Shown one piece after another: positions 52,701 through 63,421 of a stretch of DNA of 64,000 bases. The translations under genes were made by a program, and so were the position numbers. Location: NCBI RefSeq assembly GCF_045063725.1, contig NZ_CP173695.1; one strand, 5' to 3'. The notes below the pieces were generated by a model. It was not told the origin of the DNA and made no database searches. It saw only the letters and a list, made by a program, of their open reading frames with translations. The DNA comes from Sellimonas catena (GTDB lineage: Bacteria; Bacillota; Clostridia; Lachnospirales; Lachnospiraceae). Numbering within the stretch: the stretch's first letter is position 1; the number at the start of each line of letters is the position of its first letter.

Positions 52701-55700
52701 ATCCAACAGGTGATGTCGGATGCAGAGCAGATCGCAGCTGCCGAGACAGAGCAGACTTCCGAGGGTTCCATTTCCGATGAGGAATATGATGCAGTTCGCC
52801 GCCCAACTCCGCAAAGAACCTCCTATGACCCTGCCACCCCGGTTTATGCCGTGGGCGATACCGTGTATATCGAGGATGACGCCTATCAGATCACCGAGCT
52901 GCGGGATGACACCGTACAGCTTCTGCCCACCGGTATGGTATATCCCATCTACCGGGCAGAGCGTAAAGAACAGTTCGAGCAGTTGCTTCGGGCAGACCGC
53001 CGCAATGCTTACTATACCGAGTTTCTTCCCATTGACCCGGACAAGGCAGATCAGGACCTGCGGGATGTATTGGTCCATGGATTGATGGATGAAGCGGATA
53101 AACAGCAGATTTCCACGCTGCTGCAATCCGGCAGGAGCAACAGCGAGATCGCCTACTGGCTGAGCAGAGCCTATTCCGGTGAGATTGAGACACTGAATCT
53201 GGAGACCGGCGATATTGTCGATTACCGTACCACGGCACAGGGCATAGAACTGGAAGTCATGGATGCAGAGGAAAAGCGTCTGGCTATGCTGTATTTCCGC
53301 TGGGATGAGGTTGCGCCTTTGCTGCGCGGGATGTATGCCCGTCAGCAGGACGGTTTTGGACAGGAACAGCCCCAACCGGCTACCGAATCCCCGACCTTCC
53401 ATTCCGAGACCATGGCCGTCTATCCGGGCGATAAGAACAATCTGCCTTATGATGTGGTGGTGGAACGACTGCATATCGAGGAGCCGGAGCCGCCAGCCCC
53501 TGTGACTGAGCCGGAGAAAACCTTTGAGGAAGTGCTGGACGAACACCCGGTTTCCATTCAGGTCAATGGCCAGTGGCAGACCTTTCCCAATGCCAAAGCT
53601 GCCGAGGAAGCCTCCTATGAGGAATACAAGGCTAACCTGCGCCGCAATGCAAAAAACTTCCGCATTACAGATGAGCATTTGGGTGAGGGCGGTCCGAAAG
53701 CCAAGTTCCAGGCAAATGTCAATGCGATTCGTTTGCTGAAAGAGCTGGAAGCTGCCGGACAGCAGGCAAGCCCCGAACAGCAGGAGGTTCTTTCTCGATA
53801 TGTGGGCTGGGGCGGTCTCTCTGATGCGTTTGACCCGGAGAAACCGGCATGGGCTTTAGAGTATGCCCAGCTGAAAGAGCTGCTGACTCCGGAGGAATAT
53901 GCCGCCGCCAGAAGCTCCACCCTCAATGCTCATTACACCAGCCCTACGGTCATTCAGGCCATCTATGAAGCGGTGGGCCGTATGGGATTTGAGACCGGAA
54001 ATATTCTGGAGCCGTCTATGGGTGTGGGCAATTTCTTCGGTATGCTGCCGGAGGAAATGCGAAACAGTCGTCTGTACGGTGTGGAGCTGGACCCTGTTTC
54101 CGGGCGCATCGCAAAGCAGCTCTATCCCAAGGCGGACATCACAGTAGGCGGCTTTGAGACCACCGATAGGCGTGATTTCTTTGACCTTGCCATCGGCAAT
54201 GTACCTTTCGGTCAGTATCAGGTCAATGACAAAGCCTACAACAAGCTGAATTTCAGTATTCACAACTACTTTTTCGCCAAAGCACTGGACCAGGTGCGTC
54301 CCGGCGGCGTGGTGGCTTTTGTAACCTCCCGCTATACTATGGACGCCAAGGATTCCACCGTGCGCCGCTATCTTGTCCAGCGTGCCGAGCTGCTGGGAGC
54401 TATCCGTTTGCCTAATGACGCGTTCAAAAAGAATGCCGGTGCCGAGGTGGTATCGGACATCATCTTCCTCCAAAAACGGGACCACCCGTTGGACATCGTG
54501 CCGGAATGGACTCAAACCGGACAGACGGAGGACGGATTTGCTATCAACCGGTATTTTATCGACCACCCGGAAATGGTGCTGGGCAGACAGGAGCCGGTAA
54601 GCACTGCACATGGTATGGACTACACCGTGAACCCCATCGAGGGACTGAAGCTTTCCGACCAGCTGCATGATGCTGTGAAGTACATTCATGGCACTTATCA
54701 GGAGGCAGAGCTGCCGGAGTTGGGCGAAGGCGAAGCCATTGGCACCTCCATTCCTGCCGATCCTAATGTGAAGAACTATTCTTATGTCATTGTAGACGGG
54801 CAGGTGTACTACCGGGAAAACAGCCGTATGGTGCGCCCGGATCTCAACACCACCGCAGAAGCCCGCGTAAAAGGTCTTGTGGGACTGCGCGATTGTGTGC
54901 AGGAACTGATCGACCTTCAGATGGATGCAGCGGTTCCAGACAGCACCATTACCCAAAAGCAGGCGGAACTGAACAGCCTCTATGACAGCTTTTCTGCCAA
55001 ATACGGTCTCATCAATGACCGTGCAAACCGTCTGGCCTATGCAGATGATTCTTCCTATTATCTGCTCTGTGCACTGGAAGTCATCGACGAGGACGGAAAG
55101 CTGGAGCGCAAGGCGGATATGTTCACCAAACGAACCATCAAGCCCCATCAGACGGTGGCTGTGGTGGATACGGCAAGTGAAGCACTGGCGGTGTCTATCT
55201 CGGAAAAAGCCTGCGTGGATATGAGCTATATGAGCCGGCTTACCGGAAAAACAAAAGAAGAACTGGCCGGAGAACTGCAAGGCGTGATCTTCCGTGTACC
55301 GGGACAGTTGGAGAAAGACGGCACACCCCATTATGTGACTGCTGATGAATACCTTTCCGGCAATGTACGCCGCAAACTGCGTCAGGCGCAGCGGGCGGCA
55401 CAGCAGGACCCGGTTTATGTAGTCAATGTGGAAGCTCTTACCGCCGCCCAGCCCAAAGACCTGGATGCGTCGGAGATTGAGGTGCGTCTGGGCGCTACCT
55501 GGATTGACAAGGAATATATCCAGCAATTTATGTATGAGACCTTTAATACCCCGTTTTATCTCCAGCGGAGTATTGGGGTCAACTATTCGTCCTTTACCGC
55601 TGAATGGCAGATCAAGGGGAAATCTTCTGTATCCTACAACGATGTGGCAGCTTATACCACCTATGGGACCAGCCGCGCCAACGCCTACAAGATTCTGGAG

Positions 55701-56547
55701 GATTCCTTAAACCTGCGGGATGTCCGTATCTATGACACCATAGAGGACGCAGACGGAAAAGAGCGCCGCGTGCTGAACGCCAAGGAGACCACCCTGGCTG
55801 CCCAAAAACAGCAGGCGATCCGGGAAGCCTTTAGGGACTGGATCTGGAGAGACCCGGAGCGCCGCCAGACTTTGGTGAGCCAGTACAACGAGGAAATGAA
55901 CTCTACCCGTCCCCGTGAATATGATGGCAGCCACATTACTTTTGGAGGCATGAACCCGGCCATTACCCTGCGGGAACACCAGAAAAGCGCCATTGCCCAT
56001 GTGCTGTATGGAGGAAATACCCTGTTGGCACATGAAGTAGGCGCAGGCAAAACTTTTGAAATGGTAGCTGCTTCGATGGAAGCCAAACGCCTGGGACTGT
56101 GCCAGAAATCTCTCTTTGTGGTTCCAAACCATCTGACAGAGCAGTGGGCGTCGGAGTTTCTGCGTCTCTATCCTTCCGCCAATATCTTAGTCACCACCAA
56201 AAAGGACTTTGAGACCCATAACCGAAAGAAGTTCTGCGCTCGTATTGCGACGGGTGATTATGATGCCATCATCATGGGACACAGCCAGTTTGAGCGTATC
56301 CCCATCAGCCGGGAGCGTCAGGAACGGCTTCTCTATGAACAGATCGACGAGATCACTGAGGGGATTGCAGAGGTACAGGCCAGTGGCGGCGAGCGTTTTA
56401 CCGTCAAACAGCTGGAGCGTACCAGAAAGTCTCTGGAAGCCAGACTGGAAAAGCTGCAAGCCGAGGGGCGAAAAGACGATGTGGTAACCTTCGAGCAGCT
56501 GGGTGTGGACCGTTTGTTTGTGGACGAGGCCCACAACTATAAAAACC
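49785..56547 (+). CDS. Giant methylase-helicase protein, exon 1 (interrupted by group II intron)
   Basis: Codons 1-2254 of a gene completed at 59370-61390. ATG behind AAAGGAGGACAGAA. Domains: an LtrC-like N-terminus (1-260); a low-complexity Pro/Glu/Gly linker (about 255-375) over the embedded tnpV frame; several ICE-specific domains (about 380-1320); an N6-adenine methylase-like domain (about 1390-1560) with motif I 'LEPSMGVGNFFGML' and motif IV 'IGNVPFGQY' (NVPF instead of NPPY); a UvrB/SNF2-type helicase with 'LLAHEVGAGKTFEMVAAS' (about 2080) and 'VDEAHNYKN' (about 2250), where the intron begins. DarB-like proteins with this build protect incoming DNA from restriction. Without the intron removed the frame stops at 56567. 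Confidence 0.88.
50557..50913 (+). CDS. tnpV: TnpV family protein encoded in another frame inside the helicase gene
   Basis: 118 residues from ATG 50557 with AAAGGAG (50542-50548) 8 bp upstream. 'MTYIQNGDYLIPDLKLSQQP', 'PLGKYGRMRKTYLKEHRPIL' and 'MKWVGLMNTCKAQAEEILMA' match TnpV of Tn1549-type elements, at full length. The helicase gene reads straight through the same DNA in a different frame, where its product is only a low-complexity linker. Conserved-looking sequence in the TnpV frame and disorder in the other suggest that TnpV is the older frame. Function of TnpV is unknown. Confidence 0.82.
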   Translation: MNNPMTYIQNGDYLIPDLKLSQQPEKPLGKYGRMRKTYLKEHRPILYNQMLLSEKLYPHLLEIDETAQNRLEQMMPQLAKEAEATEELKASAPMKWVGLMNTCKAQAEEILMAELINS

Positions 56548-59369
56548 GTGCGAAACGTTGCGCATAAGCCCTTGTTGACAGCAAGGACGAACAGCGCCAT
56601 GTGATTGCACTTAACAATAAGAAAATATCACAGAGAACTTGAATCTCGAAATCAGGGGTGAAATTCCCCTGCTGTACAGAACCAATGCCGGAAAGGAGCA
56701 ATCCCATAGCGGTCTGTCAAACCGCAGGCAGTACGAGAGCTAATACTCCACTGTGCGTTGCACATCTGTAAATGTGCAGGGTACAAAGCGTGGTGAAGTC
56801 GTAACCTGAAAACCTAAACCCCTGCAAAGGGGCATGGAGAATAATGGTGCGGGCTTCCGAAACCTATGGCTATCCGTTAGTGAAAGCTATGCAGCATCGT
56901 AAGAGTAGACGGCATCTGAAAGGGTGAAAATTGGAAAAAGCGTGTGCGGTTGGTTTTTCCGTACATGCCCTGTGGAATGAAATGTCCACACGGAATCATG
57001 CAGAAACTGTGGTTCAAAGCATGGTTAGGTTTTCCCGGTGTAAGGTAGCGGCCTAAGGGTTTCAATGGTCAGCAATGACCGCAAGGATAGAGATTCAGGA
57101 ACGTTTGAGAGCCTATTGCCGGAGCTTTACAGAGCAATGAAAGCAATAGGAAGTCAGCCGTACCATAGTAGTCTGCGGCTGGGTAACGCCAGCTACACGG
57201 GGCTGAAATGCCCCATGGCGAAGGGTACGAGTCAAACTGATTTACAAATTTCACAAAACGAAAATCCAATAACTCCCTGAAAGATGGGTGACGAACTGCG
57301 AGGTGAAAGCCTTGTGCATTTGAACGTCAGATTTTCAACGGAAACGGAACTGAAAGCCATTCAGGATATGCTCTATGAGAAATCCGGGCAGGGCGTTTCG
57401 TTCACCGGATTGGTGGAAGCAATGGCGCATGAAGTCACCATTGTGACCGCCATCCATAACATCAAGTCCAACAAGGGCAGTAAAACCGCCGGAGTAGACA
57501 AGGTGAAAATGGACAACTATCTGCAAATGCCAAAAGATGAACTAATTTTATTGATTCAATCGTGTTTTCGCAAATATCAGCCCAAACCAGCCCGCCGTGA
57601 ATATATTCCAAAAAGCAACGGCAAAATGCGGCCGCTGGGAATCCCTACGGTACTGGACAGAATCATACAGGAATGTGTGCGGCTAATCATAGAGCCGATA
57701 TGCGAGGCGAGATTTTATCCGCATAGCTATGGCTTCCGCCCTTACCGGGCGCAAAAGCACGCAATCCGGGATATTGTCAATGTAATCAACGCCGGGTGTA
57801 AATCCCCCGACCAGGCTGTGTGGGCAGTGGAAGGTGACATTCAAGGGTGTTTTGACAACATCAGCCATCGGATACTGCTTCAAAAAGTATGGCGAATGGG
57901 TATCCATGATAAACGGGTGCTGAAAATCATCAGCCAAATGCTGAAAGCCGGGTATATCGAACGGGATTTGTACCATCAAACGGCAACAGGCACACCGCAG
58001 GGAGGAATCCTTTCCCCTCTGCTGTCGAACATCTATCTGAACGATTTTGACTGGTATGTGGGGCGAACCTATATGGAGCCGCATCGCAAATGCAAGCACA
58101 AATGCAACGATACACGCAGGCTGAAATGGGCAGGAACCACCCCAAAGTATAACTTCCGTTATGCCGATGATTGGGTGGTGCTGACCTCTACGGAAAAGGA
58201 AGCATTCCGTATGAAGCGTGAGCTGACAAAATACTTTAGGCAAAAACTGAAACTGGAACTGTCGCAGGAAAAGACCTATGTAACCGATTTGCGGAAAGGA
58301 GGGATACATTTTCTCGGTTACATCGTCAAGGCGGAACGAAAGCGCAAAACACCGAACCCTGCAACGTGGACGGAACATCTGGTGGGAAAACCATTGCCAG
58401 ATATGGAACGGCTGTCCAAGAAAATTGGCAGTCTACTGGAACAGGTACACCGTATTGAGCTGTATTCCAAACCAAATACACAGGCCGCCCAGATACAATA
58501 TGTGAACTCCATCATCCTGGGACTGGCGCAGTATTACCAGCCGTCCATCTGTTTGCACGCCTATCATGCAATCGACCGCAGGGTAAACAATGCAGCGCTG
58601 GCCGTTTGGAAAAAGCTGTTCCCGAAACAGTATAACCAGATGCAGATTCCGCTGAAAACACTCTGCAATCTTCCGCACAGGCACGAAGGATATGAAAGCA
58701 AAACCTTTGCAATTCCCATCGAGGGAAAATGGTTTGGAATCACTCATGCGTTTATCACGCACAGCCGGTATGAGAGCAAACCGTTTGACCAGAAGATGAC
58801 CCCGTACACGGTGGAAGGCCGCAGGCGGTACGTCAATTACCGAAACAAGCACAAACCGCTGCCCTGTGACCGGCCGTCCATTAACACCCCGGAGGACATT
58901 GCCCTTGCCTGCTATGCAGACGGAAAGGGCTGGAAGGCAAACTTTGAATACTTCATGAATCGGGAGTATGCCTATAACCGGGATAAGGGAAAGTGCAAAT
59001 GCTGTGGAAAACCATTTTCCCTAACAGTTCCAAAACATTGTCACCACATTGACAACCAGCTTCCAATCGAAAGAATCAATAAAGTTCCCAATCTGGCATG
59101 GCTTTGCGAATCGTGCCACCGCATGGTTCATAACAGCCCAATACCGCCTGAGCTGGACGCAAAGGCGGTGCGCAAAATTATGAAATACCGAGAAAAACTC
59201 AAATCGTGAAATTTGTGAGTACGCTGTACCCGTGAGGGTGCAGTGGTATTGAAATCTGAAGGAAGAAAGTAAATCAGTTTGATGGTAGGCCGGGTGCGCT
59301 GAAAGGTGCACGCCCGGCGTGAGGTGGGGGAAAATCCGGAGATTACTTCAAAGGATTACCTATCACCAT
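56548..59369 (+). mobile_element. Group II intron inserted in the helicase gene
   Basis: The 5' end is GTGCG (56548) and the 3' end CAT (59369). Removing 56548-59369 joins AAC C to TG TTT, restoring 'DEAHNYKNLFLYTKMRN' in frame. Domain V is at about 59289-59318 (GCCGGGTGC...GCACGCCCGGC with GAAA loop and 2-nt bulge). Domain VI follows with a bulged A at 59362, 8 nt from the 3' end. IBS1 AAAAACC (56541-56547) is exactly complementary to GGTTTTT (56952-56958), a likely EBS1. It has the same orientation as the host gene, so splicing can save the gene. Confidence 0.92.
57284..59209 (+). CDS. ltrA: Group II intron reverse transcriptase/maturase with HNH endonuclease
   Basis: 641 residues in intron domain IV. 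RT fingers and palm are at about 60-335, including 'MRPLGIPTVLDRIIQE', 'YGFRPYRAQKHAI', 'TGTPQGGILSPLLSNIYL' and the catalytic 'FRYADDWVVL' (about 290). The maturase X domain follows (about 345-510). The C-terminus holds an HNH nuclease with Cys pairs ('GKCKCCGKPF', 'KHCHHIDNQLPIER', 'WLCESCHRMVHN'). All parts look intact, so it should support splicing and target-primed reverse transcription. The ATG has only a weak ribosome binding site. Confidence 0.95.
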   Translation: MGDELRGESLVHLNVRFSTETELKAIQDMLYEKSGQGVSFTGLVEAMAHEVTIVTAIHNIKSNKGSKTAGVDKVKMDNYLQMPKDELILLIQSCFRKYQPKPARREYIPKSNGKMRPLGIPTVLDRIIQECVRLIIEPICEARFYPHSYGFRPYRAQKHAIRDIVNVINAGCKSPDQAVWAVEGDIQGCFDNISHRILLQKVWRMGIHDKRVLKIISQMLKAGYIERDLYHQTATGTPQGGILSPLLSNIYLNDFDWYVGRTYMEPHRKCKHKCNDTRRLKWAGTTPKYNFRYADDWVVLTSTEKEAFRMKRELTKYFRQKLKLELSQEKTYVTDLRKGGIHFLGYIVKAERKRKTPNPATWTEHLVGKPLPDMERLSKKIGSLLEQVHRIELYSKPNTQAAQIQYVNSIILGLAQYYQPSICLHAYHAIDRRVNNAALAVWKKLFPKQYNQMQIPLKTLCNLPHRHEGYESKTFAIPIEGKWFGITHAFITHSRYESKPFDQKMTPYTVEGRRRYVNYRNKHKPLPCDRPSINTPEDIALACYADGKGWKANFEYFMNREYAYNRDKGKCKCCGKPFSLTVPKHCHHIDNQLPIERINKVPNLAWLCESCHRMVHNSPIPPELDAKAVRKIMKYREKLKS

Positions 59370-61390
59370 TGTTTCTATACACAAAAATGCGGAATGTGGC
59401 TGGTCTTTCCACATCGGACGCGCAGAAATCCTCCGATATGTTTGCCAAGTGCCGCTATATGGATGAGATCACCGGAAACCGTGGTGTGATTTTCGCCACT
59501 GGCACCCCGGTATCCAACTCCATGACCGAACTTTACACCATGCAGCGTTACCTTCAGTATGAACGCTTGCAAGAGCTGAACATGACCCACTTCGACTGCT
59601 GGGCTTCCCGATTTGGGGAGACCGTCACAGCATTGGAGCTGGCACCGGAAGGCACCGGCTACCGGGCAAGAACGAGATTCAGTAAGTTCTTCAACCTCCC
59701 GGAGCTGATGAACCTGTTCAAAGAAGTGGCTGACATTAAGACTGCCGACCAGCTGAATCTGCCTACCCCGGAGGTGGAATACCACAACATCGTGGCGCAG
59801 CCTACCGAACATCAGCAGGAAATGGTCAAGGCCCTTTCGGAGCGCGCATCGCTGGTACACAGCGGAACCGTTGACCCGTCCCAAGACAATATGCTCAAGA
59901 TTACCTCGGATGGCCGCAAGCTGGGGCTGGACCAAAGGATCGTCAACCAGATGCTCCCGGACGAACCTGGAACAAAGGTCAATCAGTGTGTGGACAACAT
60001 CATGCAGATCTGGCGGGATGGCGAAGCTGACAAGCTGACCCAGCTGGTATTCTGCGACATTTCTACCCCACAGGCAAAAGCTCCTGCAAGCAAGGCGGCG
60101 AAAACGCTGGATAATCCACTGCTTCACGCACTGGAAGGCACTGTACCCCTGCCGGAGCAGGAACCGGCCTTTACGGTATATGACGATATTCGTCAGAAAC
60201 TCATTGCTCAGGGGATGCCTGCCGACCAGATCGCTTTTATCCATGAAGCTAACACCGAAGTGCGGAAAAAAGAGCTGTTCTCTAAAGTCCGTACCGGTCA
60301 GGTGCGTGTGCTTATGGGCAGCACCGCCAAGATGGGCGCAGGCACCAATGTACAGGACCGTCTGGTGGCACTTCATGACCTGGACTGCCCGTGGAGACCG
60401 GGAGACCTTGCCCAGAGAAAGGGCCGTATCGAGCGCCAGGGCAATAGCAACCCTTTGGTTCATGTGTACCGTTATGTCACCGAGGGGACTTTTGATGCCT
60501 ATTTGTGGCAGACGGTGGAGAATAAGCAGAAATTCATCAGCCAGATCATGACTTCTAAATCGCCGGTGCGCTCTTGCGATGATGTGGATGAAACCGCCCT
60601 CAGTTTTGCTGAGATCAAGGCTCTGTGTGCCGGAGATCCCCGTATCAAAGAGCGTATGGATTTGGATGTGGAGGTATCCCGCCTGAAGCTGATGAAAGCC
60701 GACCATCAGAGTAAGCAGTACCGCTTGGAGGATCAGTTGCTCAAATATTTCCCGGAGGAGATTGAAAAGCACAAGGGCTTTATCAAGGGCTTTGAATCTG
60801 ACCTGGAGGTTTTGGCAGCTCACCCGCACCCGGAGGACGGCTTTGCCGGTATGGAGATTCGTGGAGATCTGCTGACCGATAAGGAGAATGCCGGTGCTGC
60901 CCTTTTGGATGCCTGCAAGGAGGTCAAAACCTCCGATCCGGTGCAGATCGGCAGCTACCGGGGTTATGCCATGTCTGTGGAATTTTCCGCTTGGAAACAG
61001 GAATATGCGCTCCTGCTGAAAGGACAGATGACCCACCGGGCAACCCTTGGTACAGACCCTCGCGGAAATCTTACCCGTATCGACAATGCCCTCGCCCAGA
61101 TGCCGCAGCGTCTGGAGGCGGCAGAGGCCCAGCTGGATAACCTCTATCAGCAGCAGGCTGCCGCAAAGGAGGAAGTTGGAAAGCCATTCCTTTATGAAGA
61201 AGAACTGAGAAGCAAAAACGCCCGTCTGGTGGAGCTGGATACCCTGCTCAACATAGACGGAAAGGGACCGGCACACGCTGAGGCTGTTGTTGCCAAAAGC
61301 GCACGGCCTTCGGTGCTGGATCATCTGAAACGCCCGGTGCCGCCCCGCAGTACTGACAAGAAACCAAAACAGCATGAGGAGGTGCGATAA
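59370..61390 (+). CDS. Giant methylase-helicase protein, exon 2
   Basis: Last 673 residues of the gene begun at 49785; the joined product is about 2,927 residues. It continues the helicase: 'GVIFATGTPVSNSMTELY' (motif III), then helicase domain 2 with 'VLMGSTAKMGAGTNVQDRL' and 'QRKGRIERQGNSNP' (motif VI arginines). A C-terminal coiled region ends before the DUF3849-like gene. Alone, this exon has no start in its own frame beyond intron sequence. Both helicase halves are intact, so only intron splicing decides activity. Confidence 0.88.
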
Positions 61391-61391
61391 C

Positions 61392-62210
61392 ATGAATACC
61401 AACGATCTGAATACGGCTCTTTATGAAAAGATGGCCGATGAGCAGGACAAATACAGGGACTGGCTGAAAAGCCAGACCCCGGAAGAAATCCTGCACCACA
61501 CCTATGAGTACACCATCCGTGAGGACATCGTGATGGCGATGGAGGAACTGGAGCTGACCGACGCCCAGGCCAAGGCGCTTTTGGAATCTCCCTCGCCGCT
61601 GGCGGATGTGTACCGCTATTTTGAAAAGCTGGAGACCGGCTATATGGATGTGATCCGGGACAGCATTGAGAACCGCGCCGATGATGTGTGCAGAGCCAAA
61701 GAGGAACTGCAAACAACACCGGTCTATCCCCGCTCTGCCGCCTATGCGAGAGAACATGGGGAGCTGGAGCAGTACCGAGCTTCCAACAATGTAAATCTCC
61801 AATGCAAGGAGTCCATTGAAGCGGCGGTACGGGAACACTTCGATGGAATGTATCTCAGTCACGATGCGGCAAAGGGCGTGATCGAGACCTATGGCATGGA
61901 GCGTGTGGCGCTGGTCCTGGCCAACACCATCCAGCTTCAGGACTGGGATGGGCGCTACTCCCGACGCAATAAGGAATGGGCTAAGACCATTCCCAACGAG
62001 AACCCCGAAACCGTCCGTTGTGGTTATGTCCTGAACAGCCACCCTGCTGTGCTGGATGGCTTTATTGATCTGGTGCGAGAAGAACAGCAGCGTAGCCGTA
62101 CTCAGGGAGAAAAACTGCAACCGTCCCGCCCCTCAGTACGGGATAAGCTCAAACAGGAGCTGCCTGCCCATAAGCCTGCCGCCCCGAAGAAACGGGAGCC
62201 GGAACGATAA
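61392..62210 (+). CDS. DUF3849-like ICE protein
   Basis: 272 residues from ATG 61392, behind AGGAGGTGCGATAAC. 'LNTALYEKMADEQDKYRDWL', 'YTIREDIVMAMEELELTDAQ' and 'VRCGYVLNSHPAVLDGFIDL' are the pattern of DUF3849-type proteins found after the large helicase gene. Basic Pro/Lys-rich C-terminus. Cytosolic; role unknown, though the position before mobC suggests DNA processing. Confidence 0.75.
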   Translation: MNTNDLNTALYEKMADEQDKYRDWLKSQTPEEILHHTYEYTIREDIVMAMEELELTDAQAKALLESPSPLADVYRYFEKLETGYMDVIRDSIENRADDVCRAKEELQTTPVYPRSAAYAREHGELEQYRASNNVNLQCKESIEAAVREHFDGMYLSHDAAKGVIETYGMERVALVLANTIQLQDWDGRYSRRNKEWAKTIPNENPETVRCGYVLNSHPAVLDGFIDLVREEQQRSRTQGEKLQPSRPSVRDKLKQELPAHKPAAPKKREPER

Positions 62211-62212
62211 CC

Positions 62213-62551
62213 ATGGCAAAGCGTAAGCGGGATGTTCCGGTTTTGTTTTGGGTGTCCGCTGAGGAACTGGAGCTGATCCATCAAAAGATGCAGCAATACG
62301 GAACAGAAAATCTGAGTGCTTATCTGCGGAAAATGGCACTGGATGGATATGTGGTCAAACTGGATCTGCCGGAGCTGAAAGAGCTGGTCTCCCTAATGCG
62401 CCGAAGCAGCAACAACTTGAATCAGCTGACCCGCAAAGTGCATGAGACGGGGCGGGTTTATGATGCTGACTTGGAGGATATATCCCAGCGGCAGGAACAG
62501 TTATGGGAAGGTGTGAGGGAAATTCTTACCCAGCTTTCTAAACTTTCATAA
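62213..62551 (+). CDS. mobC: MobC-type relaxosome protein
   Basis: 112 residues, ATG 2 bp after the previous stop. The N-terminus 'VFRVS'-like ('VLFWVSAEELELIHQKM', ribbon-helix-helix) and 'RRSSNNLNQLTRKVHETG' are the MobC signature. It binds oriT and helps the relaxase. The relaxase gene usually follows directly, but here a terminator and other genes come next; none is in the window. Confidence 0.9.
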   Translation: MAKRKRDVPVLFWVSAEELELIHQKMQQYGTENLSAYLRKMALDGYVVKLDLPELKELVSLMRRSSNNLNQLTRKVHETGRVYDADLEDISQRQEQLWEGVREILTQLSKLS

Positions 62552-62571
62552 CAGGGATAGATACTCCGTTT

Positions 62572-62618
62572 GCGGAGGGAGGAACGGCGTTTCTTCGCCG
62601 CACCTCCCTCCGCTTTTT
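62572..62618 (+). terminator. Strong terminator after mobC
   Basis: GCGGAGGGAGG (62572-62582) pairs with CCTCCCTCCGC (62603-62613), with an inner CGGCG/CGCCG stem and TTTTT following. Confidence 0.9.
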
Positions 62619-62701
62619 CTTTTTGCTGGTATCCTTGTCTTTTGCCTGTCCGTACCGGATAATATGAATAGAATAAAAGTGTAGCAAAGGAGAGAAAACA
62701 G

Positions 62702-63004
62702 ATGCTGACCTTTGAAAAAGTATTAGAGATTTTTGCAGACTACCTGGCCGCAGATAAGACTATCGAAGTTTATATCAGCCGTCACGGATGTGTAAGGGTT
62801 GAATTTGACCAGGACTTTCACTATTGCACCGGAGAGGTGTGCCATACTCCCAAGGAACTGTTTGACCTCTTAGCCGATGATTACCGGACTTATCTGGAGA
62901 TTGAACTGACCAAAGGCAGACGGGAGTTGACGGAAGATGATGTAAAAGAAGCGGATACCCTGTTCAAACGGTATCTGGACCGCTGGAAGGAGGAACTGGA
63001 ATGA
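62702..63004 (+). CDS. Small conserved ICE protein
   Basis: 100 residues, ATG behind AAAGGAGAG. Acidic, with 'VEFDQDFHYCTGEVCHTPKE' (two Cys) and a helical C-terminus; no known domain. It overlaps the next gene by 4 bp, so they are coupled. Confidence 0.65.
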   Translation: MLTFEKVLEIFADYLAADKTIEVYISRHGCVRVEFDQDFHYCTGEVCHTPKELFDLLADDYRTYLEIELTKGRRELTEDDVKEADTLFKRYLDRWKEELE

Positions 63005-63300
63005 AGATTTTGAAATACCTGCTGATGATCGTAACTGCACCGGTCATTTTGGTGCTGACGCTTTTTGTCTGGCTCTGCACGGGGCTGATCTACATATCTG
63101 GTCTGGTGCTTGGTCTGCTCAGCATGGTAATTGGTCTGCTTGGTGTGGCTGTGCTTATTACCTATTCCCCGCAGAATGGTGTGATTTTGCTGGTTATGGC
63201 ATTTTTGATTAGCCCGATGGGGCTGCCGCTGGCTGCAATCTGGCTGCTGGGAAATGTGCAGAGTTTGAAATTTGCCATTCAGGATTGGGTGTATGGATAA
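63001..63300 (+). CDS. CD1845-like small membrane protein
   Basis: 99 residues with three hydrophobic helices ('LLMIVTAPVILVLTLFVWLC', 'LGLLSMVIGLLGVAVLI', 'GVILLVMAFLISPMGLPLAA'). It resembles the CD1845 family of clostridial ICEs. Coupled to the previous gene by ATGA. Function unknown. Confidence 0.75.
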   Translation: MKILKYLLMIVTAPVILVLTLFVWLCTGLIYISGLVLGLLSMVIGLLGVAVLITYSPQNGVILLVMAFLISPMGLPLAAIWLLGNVQSLKFAIQDWVYG

Positions 63301-63371
63301 AAAATACGCAAAGCCACAAAATGCCAAACACCGTCTGTTAAATTTGGAAAGAGAAACTATATATCCACGAC

Positions 63372-63405
63372 TTTACTTTTGAACTAATATTGAATATAAT
63401 ATTAG
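63372..63405 (+). promoter_or_regulatory. Promoter with palindromic operator before the AbiEi gene
   Basis: CTAATATT-GAATAT-AATATTAG (63384-63405) is a perfect 8-bp inverted repeat covering the -10 TATAAT (63395-63400); -35 TTTACT is at 63372-63377 with 17 bp spacing. AbiEi antitoxins repress their own promoter through inverted repeats, so this is the likely autoregulatory site. Confidence 0.65.
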
Positions 63406-63421
63406 TACGAAAGGAAGTGAC

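Noticed and set aside
51627..53678. Long reverse-strand open frame (683 codons) inside the helicase gene
   Set aside because: It mirrors the codon bias of the forward gene, has no ribosome binding site and no recognisable domain, and the forward frame is clearly coding.
53856..55526. Reverse-strand open frame of 556 codons
   Set aside because: Shadow of the methylase part of the forward gene; composition without domain features.
59306..59369. In-frame extension of helicase exon 2 to a start in intron DNA
   Set aside because: The sequence belongs to intron domains V and VI; the exon border at 59370 restores the conserved helicase sequence.
59375..61402. Reverse-strand open frame of 675 codons
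   Set aside because: Shadow of helicase exon 2, which has clear motifs on the forward strand.
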